Shown here piece by piece: positions 18,861 through 27,742 of a DNA stretch of 64,000 nt. This DNA is from Aureococcus anophagefferens. Taxonomy: Eukaryota > Sar > Pelagophyceae > Pelagomonadales > Pelagomonadaceae. Where the stretch lies: NCBI RefSeq assembly GCF_000186865.1, contig NW_008705567.1, forward strand, positions 589,474 to 653,473, written 5' to 3'. The position numbers were made by a program, and so were the translations under genes. Below the pieces are notes generated by a model, which saw nothing but the letters and a program-made list of their open reading frames with translations, had not been told where the DNA came from and did not search any database. Position 1 is the stretch's first letter, and each line of letters starts with the position of its first letter.

Positions 18861-20659
18861 CTACCGTTTACCGAAGCGCGCCTCCGCGGCCGCGGCCATG
18901 AGCTCCCGGCGGTGCGCCTGGACGCAGGCCGAGGCGCAGTAGAGGAACTCGAGGCGGCGGAAGGGCTCGCCGCGGACGGCGCCGCCGCAGCTCGCGCAGC
19001 GGTTCCGCTTCTCGTCCTCGGCGGCCTTCAGTTTCGCCGCGGCGTCCGCGGCCGCCCGCGCCTCCGCGTCCGCCTCGGCCCTGGCCTTGGCCTCCGCCTT
19101 CTGCTGCTTCTGGCGCTCGCGCTGCCGCTTCTTCTTCTCCGCCTCCCTCTGCTTCTTGGCCTTGACGGCCTCGTCGTCGAGGGGCGCGGGCACGGCGCCG
19201 CCGGCCCAGTCCGCGGCGGCCTCCCCGAGCCGCGCCCGCGCCTTGACGAAGGCGTCGCGCGTCCGGCGGTCGCCGCAGAGCGCGAAGGCGACGCGGCCGC
19301 GGCCGTCGCGCGCCGCGGGGTCCGCGCCGCGCGCCAGCAGGGCGAGCGCGAGCTCCGGGGACCCGCGCGCGGCCGCGAGATGCAGCGCGGAGCTCCCGTC
19401 CTCGTCCAGCGACCGCGCGAGGGCGTCGTCGCCGGCGAGCGCCGCGTCGAGCGCGGCCTCGTCGCCCGCGGCGGCGGCGTCGAGCACCGCGCGCGCCGCG
19501 GCGCTCACCGCGAGCTTCGCGACGGGCGCCTCGACGACCACCGGCGCGCGGCGCGGCGGCCTGCTCGCTCGGCCTTCTCGGCCGGCGGCGGCGGCGGCGG
19601 CGGGTCCGCGGGCGCCGGCGCGTGGAAGAACACGGTCGTCAGGCGCTCGTAGGCGGCGACGACGTGGGCCAGCGTCGGCTTCGCGAGGCCGAACGGAATC
19701 TTCTGGACCCGCGGGTCGCGCGCGTCGACGCAGGCGGGCACGTCGTTCTTCCCGAAGAGCAAGGGCCGCATGGCGCGCGCGCAGGCCACGTAGACGCCCT
19801 CGCAGGCCTCCAGGTCCGCGCGCCAGGTCTCGCGGAGGAGCAGCGTCACCTCCTCGGCGAGCGCCCGTTCGCCCGCGCGGCGGAGCGTCGACCCGACGGA
19901 CTTGACCTTGCGGCCCGTGTTGTCCATGGCCGCCTGGGCGCCGCCCTGGCCCCGGCGCGTCGTGTAGCGCGAGAAGACCTGGTGGCGCTTCGGCGCGCCG
20001 TCGGGGCCGAAGACGCATCCGGCGAACTTGCCCGACCGCAGCGCGATCAGCGCCACGGACCCGCGGCCGGCCCGCTTCGCCCGCGCGGCGGCCGCGAGCC
20101 GCGCGGCGGCGCCGGCCGCCGTCGCCGCGCGCGTCGCCCGCGTGCCGTGGAACCCGCAGCCGCCGGCGAAGGCGGAGCACAAACTCAGGGCGAGGTCCGC
20201 GGCGACGGGCGCCTCGACCGTCGACGACCGCGCGTCGACGCGCAGGCCGAAGGGCGCCGCGCCGCCGTCGTCGTCGGACGACGCGCCGTCGTCGTCGTCG
20301 TCGTCGTCCGTCTCGTCGTCGTCGTCGTCGTCGACGGCGACCGCGACCGCGACGGCGCGCGGCTCCGGGGCCGCGGCGGCCGCGCGCGGCTTCGGGAGGA
20401 CGACGGTCGCCTCCGCGGGGACGTCGGTCGCGGCGGCGGCGGCGGCGCCGTCGTCGCCGCCCTGGGACCGCACGAGGGCCGCGACCTCGTCGAGCGCCTC
20501 GGCGGACAGCGCCGACAGCGCGACGGCGCGGCCGTTGGCCAGCGCCGCCTGCGGCGCCCAGGGGTAGGCGCGGCGCGTGACGTTCTCCGTCGCCTCGGCG
20601 AGCGCTAAGAGGCTCGTCTGCGCTGCGGCAGGCGGAGGAGGTGTAACGGTCGGCGCCAT
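18861..20659 (-). CDS. Vms1/ANKZF1-type peptidyl-tRNA hydrolase (ribosome quality control)
   Basis: Homologue of Vms1/ANKZF1, which releases stalled nascent chains from peptidyl-tRNA on 60S subunits. The eRF1-like VLRF1 domain is clear: SGKFAGCVFG, HQVFSRYTTRRGQGGAQAAMDN with the catalytic Gln, then KVKSVGSTLRR and VYVACARAMRPLLFG. Two ankyrin repeats follow (DEDGSSALHLAAARG), then a Lys/Glu coiled coil and the C-terminal treble-clef zinc finger CASCGG...FLYCASACVQAHRREL. The frame changes near 19561-19601. A GC-AG intron of about 41 nt (19561-19601) rejoins it, but the repetitive GCC run leaves the 5' site uncertain by multiples of 3, and an indel is possible. The start is Met at 20659, or 20707. 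An acidic poly-Asp linker precedes the VLRF1 domain. Confidence 0.88.
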
Positions 20660-20729
20660 CGTGGTCTGCGAACGCTCGCTGAAGTCGATCGAGCTGTGTT
20701 GTGGCAACGATGTGATGGTAGATGATGCG

Positions 20730-20806
20730 GCTTGCGCAGAAGCGACAACGTCCGTGCGTCTGTGGGCTTGCGCGCTAGAAGCGACAGCGTCCGTGCGTCT
20801 GTGGGC
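20730..20806. repeat. Two-copy tandem repeat in a divergent promoter
   Basis: A ~39-bp unit beginning GCTTGCGC and containing AAGCGACARCGTCCGTGCGT is present twice, almost identically, between the divergent Vms1 and prenylcysteine oxidase genes. It could double a regulatory site for either gene, but no known factor site is recognised. Confidence 0.75.
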
Positions 20807-20830
20807 CCGCTAGGCCGCCGTACACCACGC

Positions 20831-22265
20831 ATGGGTGCCTTGCTATGCGCCGCCTTGCTGGCCGCGGACGTCCAGGCTGCCAAGATCGGCGTCGTGGGCA
20901 GCGGCGTCGCCGGGTCGTCGGCGGCCTTTTTCCTGCGCGAGGCGCTGGGCCCGTCGGCGGACATCGTCGTCTGGGAGCGGGACGCCGTCGTCGGCGGCCG
21001 CGCGCGCAGCGTCGCCCTCGGTGGGAAGCAGTTCGACGGCGGCGCGACGGCGATCTCGAGCTTGAACAAGTACTTGATGAACGCGACGGCGGGCATGGCG
21101 CGCCGCGACGACGCCGGCGGCGACCTCGGCGTCTTCGACGGCAAGAAGTTCCGCTTCCTCTCGAGCGAGCGCGCGCTGCCCCTCGCGGCGCGGGTCGTCG
21201 CGCGCTACGGTTTCGCGCCCGCGCGCGTGCTTCCGGCGCTCAAACAGACCGTCGCCAACCTGTCGCGCGTCTACGACCTCCAGCGGGCCGACGTCGCCTT
21301 CGACACGCCGGAATCGCTGTTCCGCGCGCTCGGCCTCTACGAGCTCACGCAGGTCACGGCCTACGACCACTTCAAGTCGCTGGGCGTCCCGGAGGAATTC
21401 GTCAAAGAGTTCGTCGACGGCGCGAGCCGGGACAACTACAACCAGGACGGCGGCATGAACGCCTTCGCGGACATGGTGAGCCTCGCGGGCGCGGCGCGGC
21501 GTCCGACGATCGCCTCGAATAAAACCAACGCTCTCCGTAGGCGCGGCGCTCGCGGGCGAGGTCTTCGAGCTCGCCGGCGGTACGCGGCAGATCCCGGAGA
21601 AGTACCTCGCGGACGCGCGGGCGGACGTACGCCTCGGGGCCGAGGTCGTCGCGATCGACGGCTCCGCGCCGCCCTACGTCGTCGTCGACGCCGCCGGCCG
21701 CCGCGAGCACGTCGACGCGGTCATCGTNNNNNNNNNNNNNNNNNNNNNNNNNNNNNNNNNNNNNNNNNNNNNNNNNNCTCGTCGCCCGCCGCTCGAGTTC
21801 ACGTCGCTCTCGCTGCCGGAGACGGCGGTGGCGGCGGCGAAACGGCCCTACGAGCCGAACTACGTCGCCTTCGCGGCGGGCGCGCTCAACGGGACGATCT
21901 TCGGCGACCGCGCGGCCGACCTCGACGCCGTGCTCACCGTCGACGGCGTCGACTTTTCCTGCATCGGCGCCCACGGCTCCGAGGGCGGCGACCGCGTCTA
22001 CAAGGTCATGAGCCGGTCGCGCCTCTCGGACGCGCGCGTCGACGAACTCTTCGAAACGCGCGCGTCGCCCATCGCGCGCGTCGACTGGAACGCAACGGGC
22101 GCCTACCCGGTCCTCGCGCCGACGCCGGGCGCCGCCTGGCCGCCCTTCGTGCTCGGCGACGGAGTCTACTACGCGAACATGGAGGTCCCGGTCTCCTGCA
22201 TGGAGACGGAGATCATCGCCGGCAAGAACGCGGCGCTGCTCGCGGCCGCGCGCGTCGCCGCCTAA
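20831..22265 (+). CDS. Prenylcysteine oxidase/lyase (assembly gap inside)
   Basis: FAD-dependent lysosomal or secreted enzyme that cleaves prenylcysteine released when prenylated proteins are degraded. A signal peptide (MGALLCAALLAADVQA) precedes the dinucleotide-binding motif GVVGSGVAGSSAA. The typical segments DNYNQDGGMNAFADMVSLAGA and FELAGGTRQIPEKYL follow, and after the gap comes the family C terminus FVLGDGVYYANMEV...CMETEIIAGKNAALL. The frame changes near 21500; a 52-nt GC-AG intron at 21489-21540 repairs it exactly (SLAG|AALAGEVFEL). Then 50 unknown bases (21728-21777) hide part of the protein and the frame relation across them. Downstream of the gap the correct frame resumes at PPLEFTSLSL. 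The true length is therefore unknown. The gene converges on the cyclodeaminase gene, 28 bp away. Confidence 0.88.
21489..21540 (+). other. Short GC-AG intron flanked by an 8-bp direct repeat
   Basis: Removing these 52 nt rejoins the prenylcysteine oxidase frame. The intron begins GCGCGGCG, and the downstream exon begins with the identical GCGCGGCG (21541-21548). This is the layout left by an introner-type insertion with an 8-bp target duplication. It ends CTCTCCGTAG. No inverted repeats remain, so coincidence in GC-rich DNA is possible. Confidence 0.6.
21728..21777. other. Assembly gap (50 N)
   Basis: Fifty unknown bases inside the prenylcysteine oxidase gene. The round number suggests a scaffolding placeholder rather than a measured length. 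Confidence 1.
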
Positions 22266-22293
22266 TGGTCGTTTTTTACAGCCAGCGCGCCGC

Positions 22294-23441
22294 CTACGCC
22301 GCGGGCGGCGGCGCCGCGGCGACCGCGGCGGCGACGGTCGTCGCGATGGCGACGTCCTGGACGGCGACGCCCGTGAGGTCGCAGACGATGGTGTGCTTCG
22401 GGTCCCGGGCCTCCTGGGGCTTCCGGAAGCGCGCGCCGAGCTCCGACCTGGGCAGCACAAGGGTGATTCAACGTCGCTTCAACGTGAGTGTTCCGCGCGC
22501 GCGCGTTCCGGGAAAAGCATTCACGCTTCGAGACCGTTCCGAGAGATGATCGCTCGTCCAAAGATCAGCCAGAACGAGTGGAAAACGGCCGAGATATGAG
22601 GCTTTGAAGTTGGGAATTTCGCTCTCTTGTGCTGCCCTGGCTCCGACGCCGCGAGCCCCGCGGGCTTGTAGGCCGCCTCGCCGAATTTGAGGCACTGGAC
22701 CGCCGAGTCCACGAGCAGCCGCACGTCGTCGCCGCGCAGGACGCCGTCGCCGAGCTCGCGCTTGCCCGGGACGTCCGCGCCGAGCGCGACGACGCACGCG
22801 CCGGGCCGCACGCCGCGCAGCACGGGCGCCGTCGCGGGCGTGCACGTCACGACGACGTCCGCGCGCGACTCCACGACGTCGAGCGGCGCCACCGTCGTGT
22901 GGCGCCAGCCCTTGGTCGCCGCGAAGGTGCCGAAGGCCCGCGCGCTCGCCTCGGACCGGGACACGACCATGAGCTCGCCGTCCGGGAACATGGGCGCGCA
23001 GTACTCGGCGACGAGCTTCGCGATGACGCCCGTGCCGAAGACGGCGAGCCGCTGCGCGCCCGCGGGCATGAACTCGCGCACGCAGAGCGCCGCGGCCGCC
23101 GCCGTGCGCACGTCCGTGAGGTGGCCGCCGTCCGCGAGGACGCTCTCGAGCTCCCCCGTGCGCTGCGAGAAGAGGAGCATGACGCCCTGGCTGTTCGACA
23201 GGCCCAGGGCCGCGTTGCCGGGGAAGCCGCCGGCGACCTTGACGACCCAGGAGCTTTGTTGCTTCACGTAGCCCGCCTTGATGCAGGCGTCGCCCCGGCC
23301 CTCGATGAGCACGTGGGACACGGGCGCGACCCAGGCCTTGCCGTCGCTGTACTGCACGTAGGCCGCCTTCATGGCGTCCATGATCGTCGCCACGGGCGGC
23401 AGGCTCGCGACGAGCTCGTCCTTCGTGATGACCTGCGGCAT
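22294..23441 (-). CDS. Ornithine cyclodeaminase / mu-crystallin family enzyme
   Basis: NAD(P)-dependent enzyme of the OCD/mu-crystallin family, which includes ornithine cyclodeaminases, alanine dehydrogenases and ketimine reductases. The CDS is complement(join(22294..22447, 22648..23441)), 315 residues. The start MPQVITKDELV is followed by KVAGGFPGN, LLFSQRTGELESVLADGG, the Rossmann motif AVFGTGVIAKL, VVTCTPATAPVL and the conserved C-terminal DLTGVAVQDVAIA. The substrate cannot be fixed from these motifs. The intron (200 nt, GT-AG) is a second-type introner, which removes cleanly between GLAAS and ELGARFR. The family is soluble and cytosolic, and no leader is visible. It is divergent to the GT90 gene (145 bp). 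Confidence 0.9.
22448..22639 (+). mobile_element. Introner copy 4 (second type, cyclodeaminase intron)
   Basis: The element is 192 bp, with inverted ends CTGGGCAGCACAAG and CTTGTGCTGCCCTG (13 of 14 complementary). An exact 8-bp duplication, GCTCCGAC, lies at 22440-22447 and 22640-22647. On the gene strand the duplication reads GTCGGAGC and gives the GT; the inverted repeat gives CCCAG. It shares the core GCTCGTCCAAAGATCAGCC with the other introners, but its flanking body matches copy 7, not copies 1-3, 5, 6 and 8. Confidence 0.93.
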
Positions 23442-23586
23442 CGTTCGCAGCAGAGCGGCGTCGCGAGCAGCTCTCGAGCCCAGGCTCGTTTGGAGATGCG
23501 AATTGCCACAGACGGAAATGATGTGCAATTCCTGATTCAACATTAACCGGTCGAGCACACGATGGAGTAGCAAGCAGCCCTAATCA

Positions 23587-24549
23587 ATGGCGAAGCTTGC
23601 AGACGACGCGCCGCAGCCATCGACGTTCGCGCTGCCCGTCGACGCGCCGCCGCGGCCGTCCGAGGCGGCGCGGCGCAGGTTCCTGGAGGGACTGGCGCAT
23701 AAAGGCCAGCGTCCACTGCTCTTCGGCGAACTCGTCGTCGAGAAGCGCGGCGGCGAGCTCCAGATGCGCGAGCGCCGGGGCTGGTGCCCGGGGTCCGCGG
23801 GCCGCGGCGCGTCGACGTTCCGGTGCCTCCGCGAGGCCGACGCCATCTACCGCTGGCCCGACTTCGGGCCGCTGTCGATCTCCACGGGCGACGCGGGCGC
23901 GGACGGATCGCTGGCGTTTTGCCACGAAACGCCCGGCGCCGAGACCGTGCCCGACTTCGTCTTCCACCGCTGGCCCGAGGCCGGCGTCGACGACTACGCG
24001 GACACGTGCTCGGCGATCGCGGCCGCCGGCGAAAGACCGGCGGCGACGGACCGCGCGGGCTGGATCGGCGCGCCCTCGCACGCGACGCGGCGGCGGCTCG
24101 CGGAGCTCGGCCATTCCCGACCTGACCTGTTGTCGATCACGCTCATGACGTGGCGTCCCGAAACACAAACAACCGGCCGCCACGGCGCGAGCTCCTTCGT
24201 CTCGTTGCCGGAGCTGGTGGCGACCTACGCGTGGCTCGTCGACGTCGAGGGCGCGGGCTACAGCGGGCGGCTCAAGTTCCTCCTCTTCTCGAAGCGCTGT
24301 TTATTGCTCGCGGACCGGCCCCAGAAGGAGTGGTTCCACGGCGACCTCGTCCCCTGGACCCACTACGTCCCCGTGCGCCGGGACCTGAGCGACCTCGTGG
24401 AAAAGGCGGCCTGGTGCCGGGCGCATCCCGCCGCGGCGGCGTCCGTCGGCGCGGCCGCGGCCCGCTTCGCGGCCGCGCGCCTCACGCGCGCCGCGTGCTA
24501 CGCCCGCTGGGACGCGGTCCTACGCCCCTACGCCACACCCCTAGCTTAG
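23587..24549 (+). CDS. GT90 (CAP10/POGLUT-like) glycosyltransferase
   Basis: A 320-residue member of the CAP10 glycosyltransferase family 90, which includes protein O-glucosyl/xylosyltransferases and fungal capsule xylosyltransferases. The clearest part is the C-terminal block: GYSGRLKFLLFSKRCLLLADRP (here as pattern), EWFHGDLVPWTHYVPV, RDLSDLVEKAAWCRAHP and then the Ala-rich last helix. This matches the family order of nucleotide-sugar and acceptor motifs. The N-terminal half is diverged. No signal peptide or membrane anchor is present from this ATG, which is odd for a secretory-pathway enzyme; a 5' exon may be missing. The stop codon overlaps the stop of Rpb4 on the other strand by 4 bases. 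Confidence 0.8.
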   Translation: MAKLADDAPQPSTFALPVDAPPRPSEAARRRFLEGLAHKGQRPLLFGELVVEKRGGELQMRERRGWCPGSAGRGASTFRCLREADAIYRWPDFGPLSISTGDAGADGSLAFCHETPGAETVPDFVFHRWPEAGVDDYADTCSAIAAAGERPAATDRAGWIGAPSHATRRRLAELGHSRPDLLSITLMTWRPETQTTGRHGASSFVSLPELVATYAWLVDVEGAGYSGRLKFLLFSKRCLLLADRPQKEWFHGDLVPWTHYVPVRRDLSDLVEKAAWCRAHPAAAASVGAAAARFAAARLTRAACYARWDAVLRPYATPLA

Positions 24550-24974
24550 ATGGACTTCGCCGACGCGACGGCGTCGAGGATCGTCGCCATGGCCTCGTCG
24601 CCGTAGCGCTGGAGCGACGGGATGAGCGCGCGCGCCTCCTCGGGCTCGCTGTCCTTGGACATGAGGTTCGTCAGGCTCGCGATCTCGTAGACGTGGAGCG
24701 CGCCGCCCTCGTCGAAGCGCAGCTCCTGGAGCGCCTGGCGGATGTGGATCGTCTCCGACTTGACCGCTTCCACCGGCCGGACGCCGATGGACCGCTTCGT
24801 GTAGTCGTAGGTCTTGCGCAGGAAGGGCCGGTCGCCGGCGCTGTTGCGCATCGTGTTGTCGAGGATCGTCGTCACCTCGGCGTCGCTCAGGCACTCGCAG
24901 GAGTTCGCCGGGAACTCGGGGCCGAACCGCAGCACCGCCGCGTCGTCGTCGGGCTCGCCGGCGAGGGCGCTCAT
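24546..24974 (-). CDS. RNA polymerase II subunit Rpb4
   Basis: A 142-residue protein, the same length as human POLR2D. The ATG at 24974 gives MSALAGEPDDDAA. The signature runs are CECLSDAEVTTILDN, FLRKTYDYTKRS, VRPVEAVKSETIHIRQAL, LHVYEIASLTNLM and EEARALIPSL, which follow the Rpb4 core helices in order. Rpb4 pairs with Rpb7 to form the stalk of RNA polymerase II and helps initiation and mRNA export. The frame is open further upstream, but that part is low-complexity and overlaps the inverted-repeat element, so it is excluded. The gene ends tail-to-tail with the GT90 gene, their stops sharing the bases TTAG. It is expected to be constitutive. Confidence 0.93.
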   Translation of the reverse strand: MSALAGEPDDDAAVLRFGPEFPANSCECLSDAEVTTILDNTMRNSAGDRPFLRKTYDYTKRSIGVRPVEAVKSETIHIRQALQELRFDEGGALHVYEIASLTNLMSKDSEPEEARALIPSLQRYGDEAMATILDAVASAKSI

Positions 24975-25129
24975 CGCGAAAAGCGGCGGGCGCGGAGCGC
25001 GGCGATGGCGCCGGCGAGGGCAACGGCGAGGGCGAGGGCGGCGCGCCGGTTGCGCGGCGTGGTGGCGGTGAGCGGCGAGTTGGCGCGCGAGGTGCCGTCG
25101 ATGTTGGCGTCGATGTTGATCGCCGACGA

Positions 25130-25966
25130 TCCGGGGTCCCGCCTCCCGGCGTTCGCCCGTGCGCGCGAACGCGGTCGTCCCTATTTCGGAAAAACGGTCA
25201 GTACCGGCGGGTACGTCTAAGGAAGGCCCCAGCAAACTCTCACGCCCAACGGTGAGGGTGTTGCAGCGATCGGATGGCGTTCGTCCGATCCCTAGAGGAA
25301 ATCCAGCCCAAAACCGACCCTTACGCGACGACATACGAGTCATTTTCGGCGCTCTAAAGGGCCGCGCGCACGTCGCCATGACCATACGCGACGGTCTGGC
25401 CAAAAAGACCGCGCGACGGCAGCGTTTTCTCGTCGGCGAAAAAAACGCGTCTCGGGCACCGAAAACGACCCCGAAACCGTCGGCGTGTCGCGGGACGTCG
25501 ACGGGTCCCAGGGTCGTGCGCTTCGCGTCGCAGGTGTTGTGGTAGTCAAGGGCGGCCTCCGCAGCAGCCAGAGATCGTTGGAACCGCCGTCATCGATGCG
25601 AACTCGCCCGCCAGCGTCTCGCTGCGCGCTTTGAGCGCCAGTCCGCGGTCGAAATACGTGCGTCGGGACGATGTTCGACGTCGCGCCCCGTCCGCAGTAC
25701 CTTCGTGGACCCTCCGAAGCGCTCGCAGCAGCCGCCGTAGTCGCGCGCGGCGCGGAAGGCGGTCCCGTCGACCGACCTCCACTGGTTTGCACTGCGGAGC
25801 GCACGGGCTGGTTTCGCGACGCGTTCGGGTTCCCGCGCCTCGATACGCTGCACACGCACTCTCAGTAGGGTCCTCTCGCGGCCTGCAAAGTTTCCCAAAT
25901 AGGGACGGCCGCGTTCGCGCGCACGGGCCATCGCAAAAACCGCCACTGCGAGGCGGGACCCCGGCT
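25130..25966. mobile_element. 837-bp terminal-inverted-repeat element (non-autonomous, MITE-like)
   Basis: This fills most of the 1.08-kb gene-free stretch between Rpb4 and the uronate-isomerase-like gene. An outer inverted repeat, CCGGGGTCCCGCCTC, is perfect over 15 bp (25131-25145 versus 25950-25964). An inner 38-bp arm (25155-25192 versus 25891-25928) matches at 36 positions; a 12-bp length difference separates the two arms. Outside lies an 8-bp direct repeat, GCCGACGA (25122-25129 and 25967-25974), the expected target duplication. The interior has no recognisable transposase; the open frames there look incidental. The remaining flanks (24975-25121, 25975-26052) hold nothing I recognise beyond promoter-type sequence. 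Confidence 0.85.
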
Positions 25967-26052
25967 GCCGACGAGCGGAAGGTCTTTGCCACAAAGGTGG
26001 ATCTCCGGCGCCACCGTCGTCGCGCAGAACGCTAGCGTAACACACCACCAAA

Positions 26053-27741
26053 ATGCTCTCCTTCGCACCGAAAGAGTCGCCGGACGTGCTCCGGCGCCTG
26101 CGGTCCGCGGCCCAGCGCGTCCTCGCGGACGAGCACGGCCTCGGCGACGCCGTCGCGACCGTGGCGTCCATCCCCTGCCGCGAGCCCGGCTGCCCGCCCT
26201 TCGAGACCTTCGTGCAGATCCTGAGCGACGTGCTGCCCGTGGCCTTCCGCCTCAACAAGCGGCCCGCCGACGTGAGCGACGCGGAGCTCGCGTCCGCGCT
26301 CCGCTTCGCGGTCGCCGGCGCCCGACTCGCGCCGGCGACCGCGGACGCGCCGCCGCCGCCGCCGCTGCCGCCGGCGCCCCACGCCTTCAAGCGCACGCCG
26401 GACGCGACCATCGGTATTGCGGCGCTGCGCGGCGTCGTCCGCGAGGTCGTCGACGCGACGGACACGATAGACGTGCACACGCACCTCTTCCCGCCGAGCC
26501 ACGGCGACCTCTGCGCCTACGGCATCGACGCGCTCCTCACGTACCACTATTTAGTGTCCGAGTTCTTCATGGTCGCGCCCATGGACCTGACGCACGCGCG
26601 CTTCTTCGCCAAGTCGAAGCGCGCGCAGGCGGATCTCGTCTGGGACGGCCTGTTCGTCCGACGGACGCCTCTGTCGGAGGCCTGCGTCGGCGTGCTGACG
26701 ACCCTGGCCGCCTTCCCCGAGCTGCGGCCCGCCCTCGACCCGCCCCTGACGGCCGCGTCGCTCGTCCCGATCCGCGCGTTCTTCGACGCCGCGGATCCCG
26801 CGGAACACGCGACGCGCGTGCTCGCGATGGCCGGCGTGAAATACGTCGTCTGCACGAACGTGCCCTTCGACGCGCGCGAGGCGTCGGAGTTCGTCGACGA
26901 GACCTGCTGCGTCGACGTCGACGCCGAGACTTTTGCGTCCGTGGAGACGAGGCCGCGCGACGCCGCGGAAACCTCGCAGTTCCGCACGGCGCTGCGCGTC
27001 GACGCGCTCCTCAAGGGCGACTGGGCGACGATCGCCGCGTCGCTGGCCCAGCGGGGCCTCCCGGAGACCCTGGCCGGCGCGCGGACCTTTCTGAAGGCCT
27101 GGGCGAAGCGCTACGGCGCCGTCTACCTCATGGCGTCGTCGCCCGCGGACTTCGCGTACCCCCGGGACGAACCCAAACAACCGGGCTGGCCGTCGGCGAC
27201 GGCGCTCGTCGACGACGTGCTCGTGCCCGTCGCGCGGGAGCTCCGGCTGCCGTTGGCGCTCAAGCTCGGCGCGCGGCGCGGCATGAACCCGGACCTCGAC
27301 CCCTGCGGCGGCGGCGACGGCGTCGTCGTCGCGGACGGCGGCCCGCTCGTGGACCTGTGCTCGCGGAACCCGGACGTCAAGTTTTTAGCGACGTTTTTGA
27401 GTCGGGTGAACCAGCACGAGGCGGCGGTCATGAGCCAGAAGTTCCGCAATTTGCACGTCTACGGGTGCTGGTGGTACTGCAACAACCCGTCGATCATCGG
27501 AGAGATCACGCGCATGCGCCTCGAGCTCTTAGGCACGGCCTTCACGGCCCAGCACAGCGACTGCCGCGTCCTCGAGCAGCTCATCTACAAGTGGGCCCAC
27601 TCGCGGCGCGTCGTCGCCGACGCGCTCGCGGACCAGTACGAGCATCTCGTGCGGACGGGCTTCACGCTCAGCCGCGCGGCCGTCGAGCGCGACGTCGAGG
27701 CGCTCCTCGGCGGCGCCTACGAGGCCTTCCTCGCCAAGTAA
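26053..27741 (+). CDS. Uronate isomerase-like amidohydrolase-fold protein
   Basis: A 562-residue protein. After an N-terminal helical region and a proline run, the amidohydrolase-fold domain begins with IDVHTHLFPPSHGDL, holding the metal-binding HxH, and GIDALLTYHYLVSEFF, which closely follows uronate (glucuronate) isomerases. Later segments such as KYVVCTNVPFD, LPLALKLGARRGMNP, VYGCWWYCNNPSIIGEI and FTAQHSDCRVLEQLIYKW follow this family's order, and the last contains a likely metal or catalytic His/Asp. Uronate isomerases interconvert aldo- and keto-uronic acids in sugar-acid breakdown. The family is mainly bacterial, so transfer is likely. No leader is visible. The stop is one base from the stop of the channel gene on the other strand. 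Confidence 0.78.
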   Translation: MLSFAPKESPDVLRRLRSAAQRVLADEHGLGDAVATVASIPCREPGCPPFETFVQILSDVLPVAFRLNKRPADVSDAELASALRFAVAGARLAPATADAPPPPPLPPAPHAFKRTPDATIGIAALRGVVREVVDATDTIDVHTHLFPPSHGDLCAYGIDALLTYHYLVSEFFMVAPMDLTHARFFAKSKRAQADLVWDGLFVRRTPLSEACVGVLTTLAAFPELRPALDPPLTAASLVPIRAFFDAADPAEHATRVLAMAGVKYVVCTNVPFDAREASEFVDETCCVDVDAETFASVETRPRDAAETSQFRTALRVDALLKGDWATIAASLAQRGLPETLAGARTFLKAWAKRYGAVYLMASSPADFAYPRDEPKQPGWPSATALVDDVLVPVARELRLPLALKLGARRGMNPDLDPCGGGDGVVVADGGPLVDLCSRNPDVKFLATFLSRVNQHEAAVMSQKFRNLHVYGCWWYCNNPSIIGEITRMRLELLGTAFTAQHSDCRVLEQLIYKWAHSRRVVADALADQYEHLVRTGFTLSRAAVERDVEALLGGAYEAFLAK

Positions 27742-27742
27742 G

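Noticed and set aside
21476..21540. 65-nt GT-AG intron in prenylcysteine oxidase
   Set aside because: It has good-looking splice signals (GTGAGC...CCGTAG) but leaves the wrong frame and removes the conserved VSLAGA; the 52-nt GC-AG version fits.
25340..25855. Open frames inside the 837-bp inverted-repeat element as a possible transposase
   Set aside because: They are short, overlap on both strands, and show no catalytic-triad or zinc-finger pattern.
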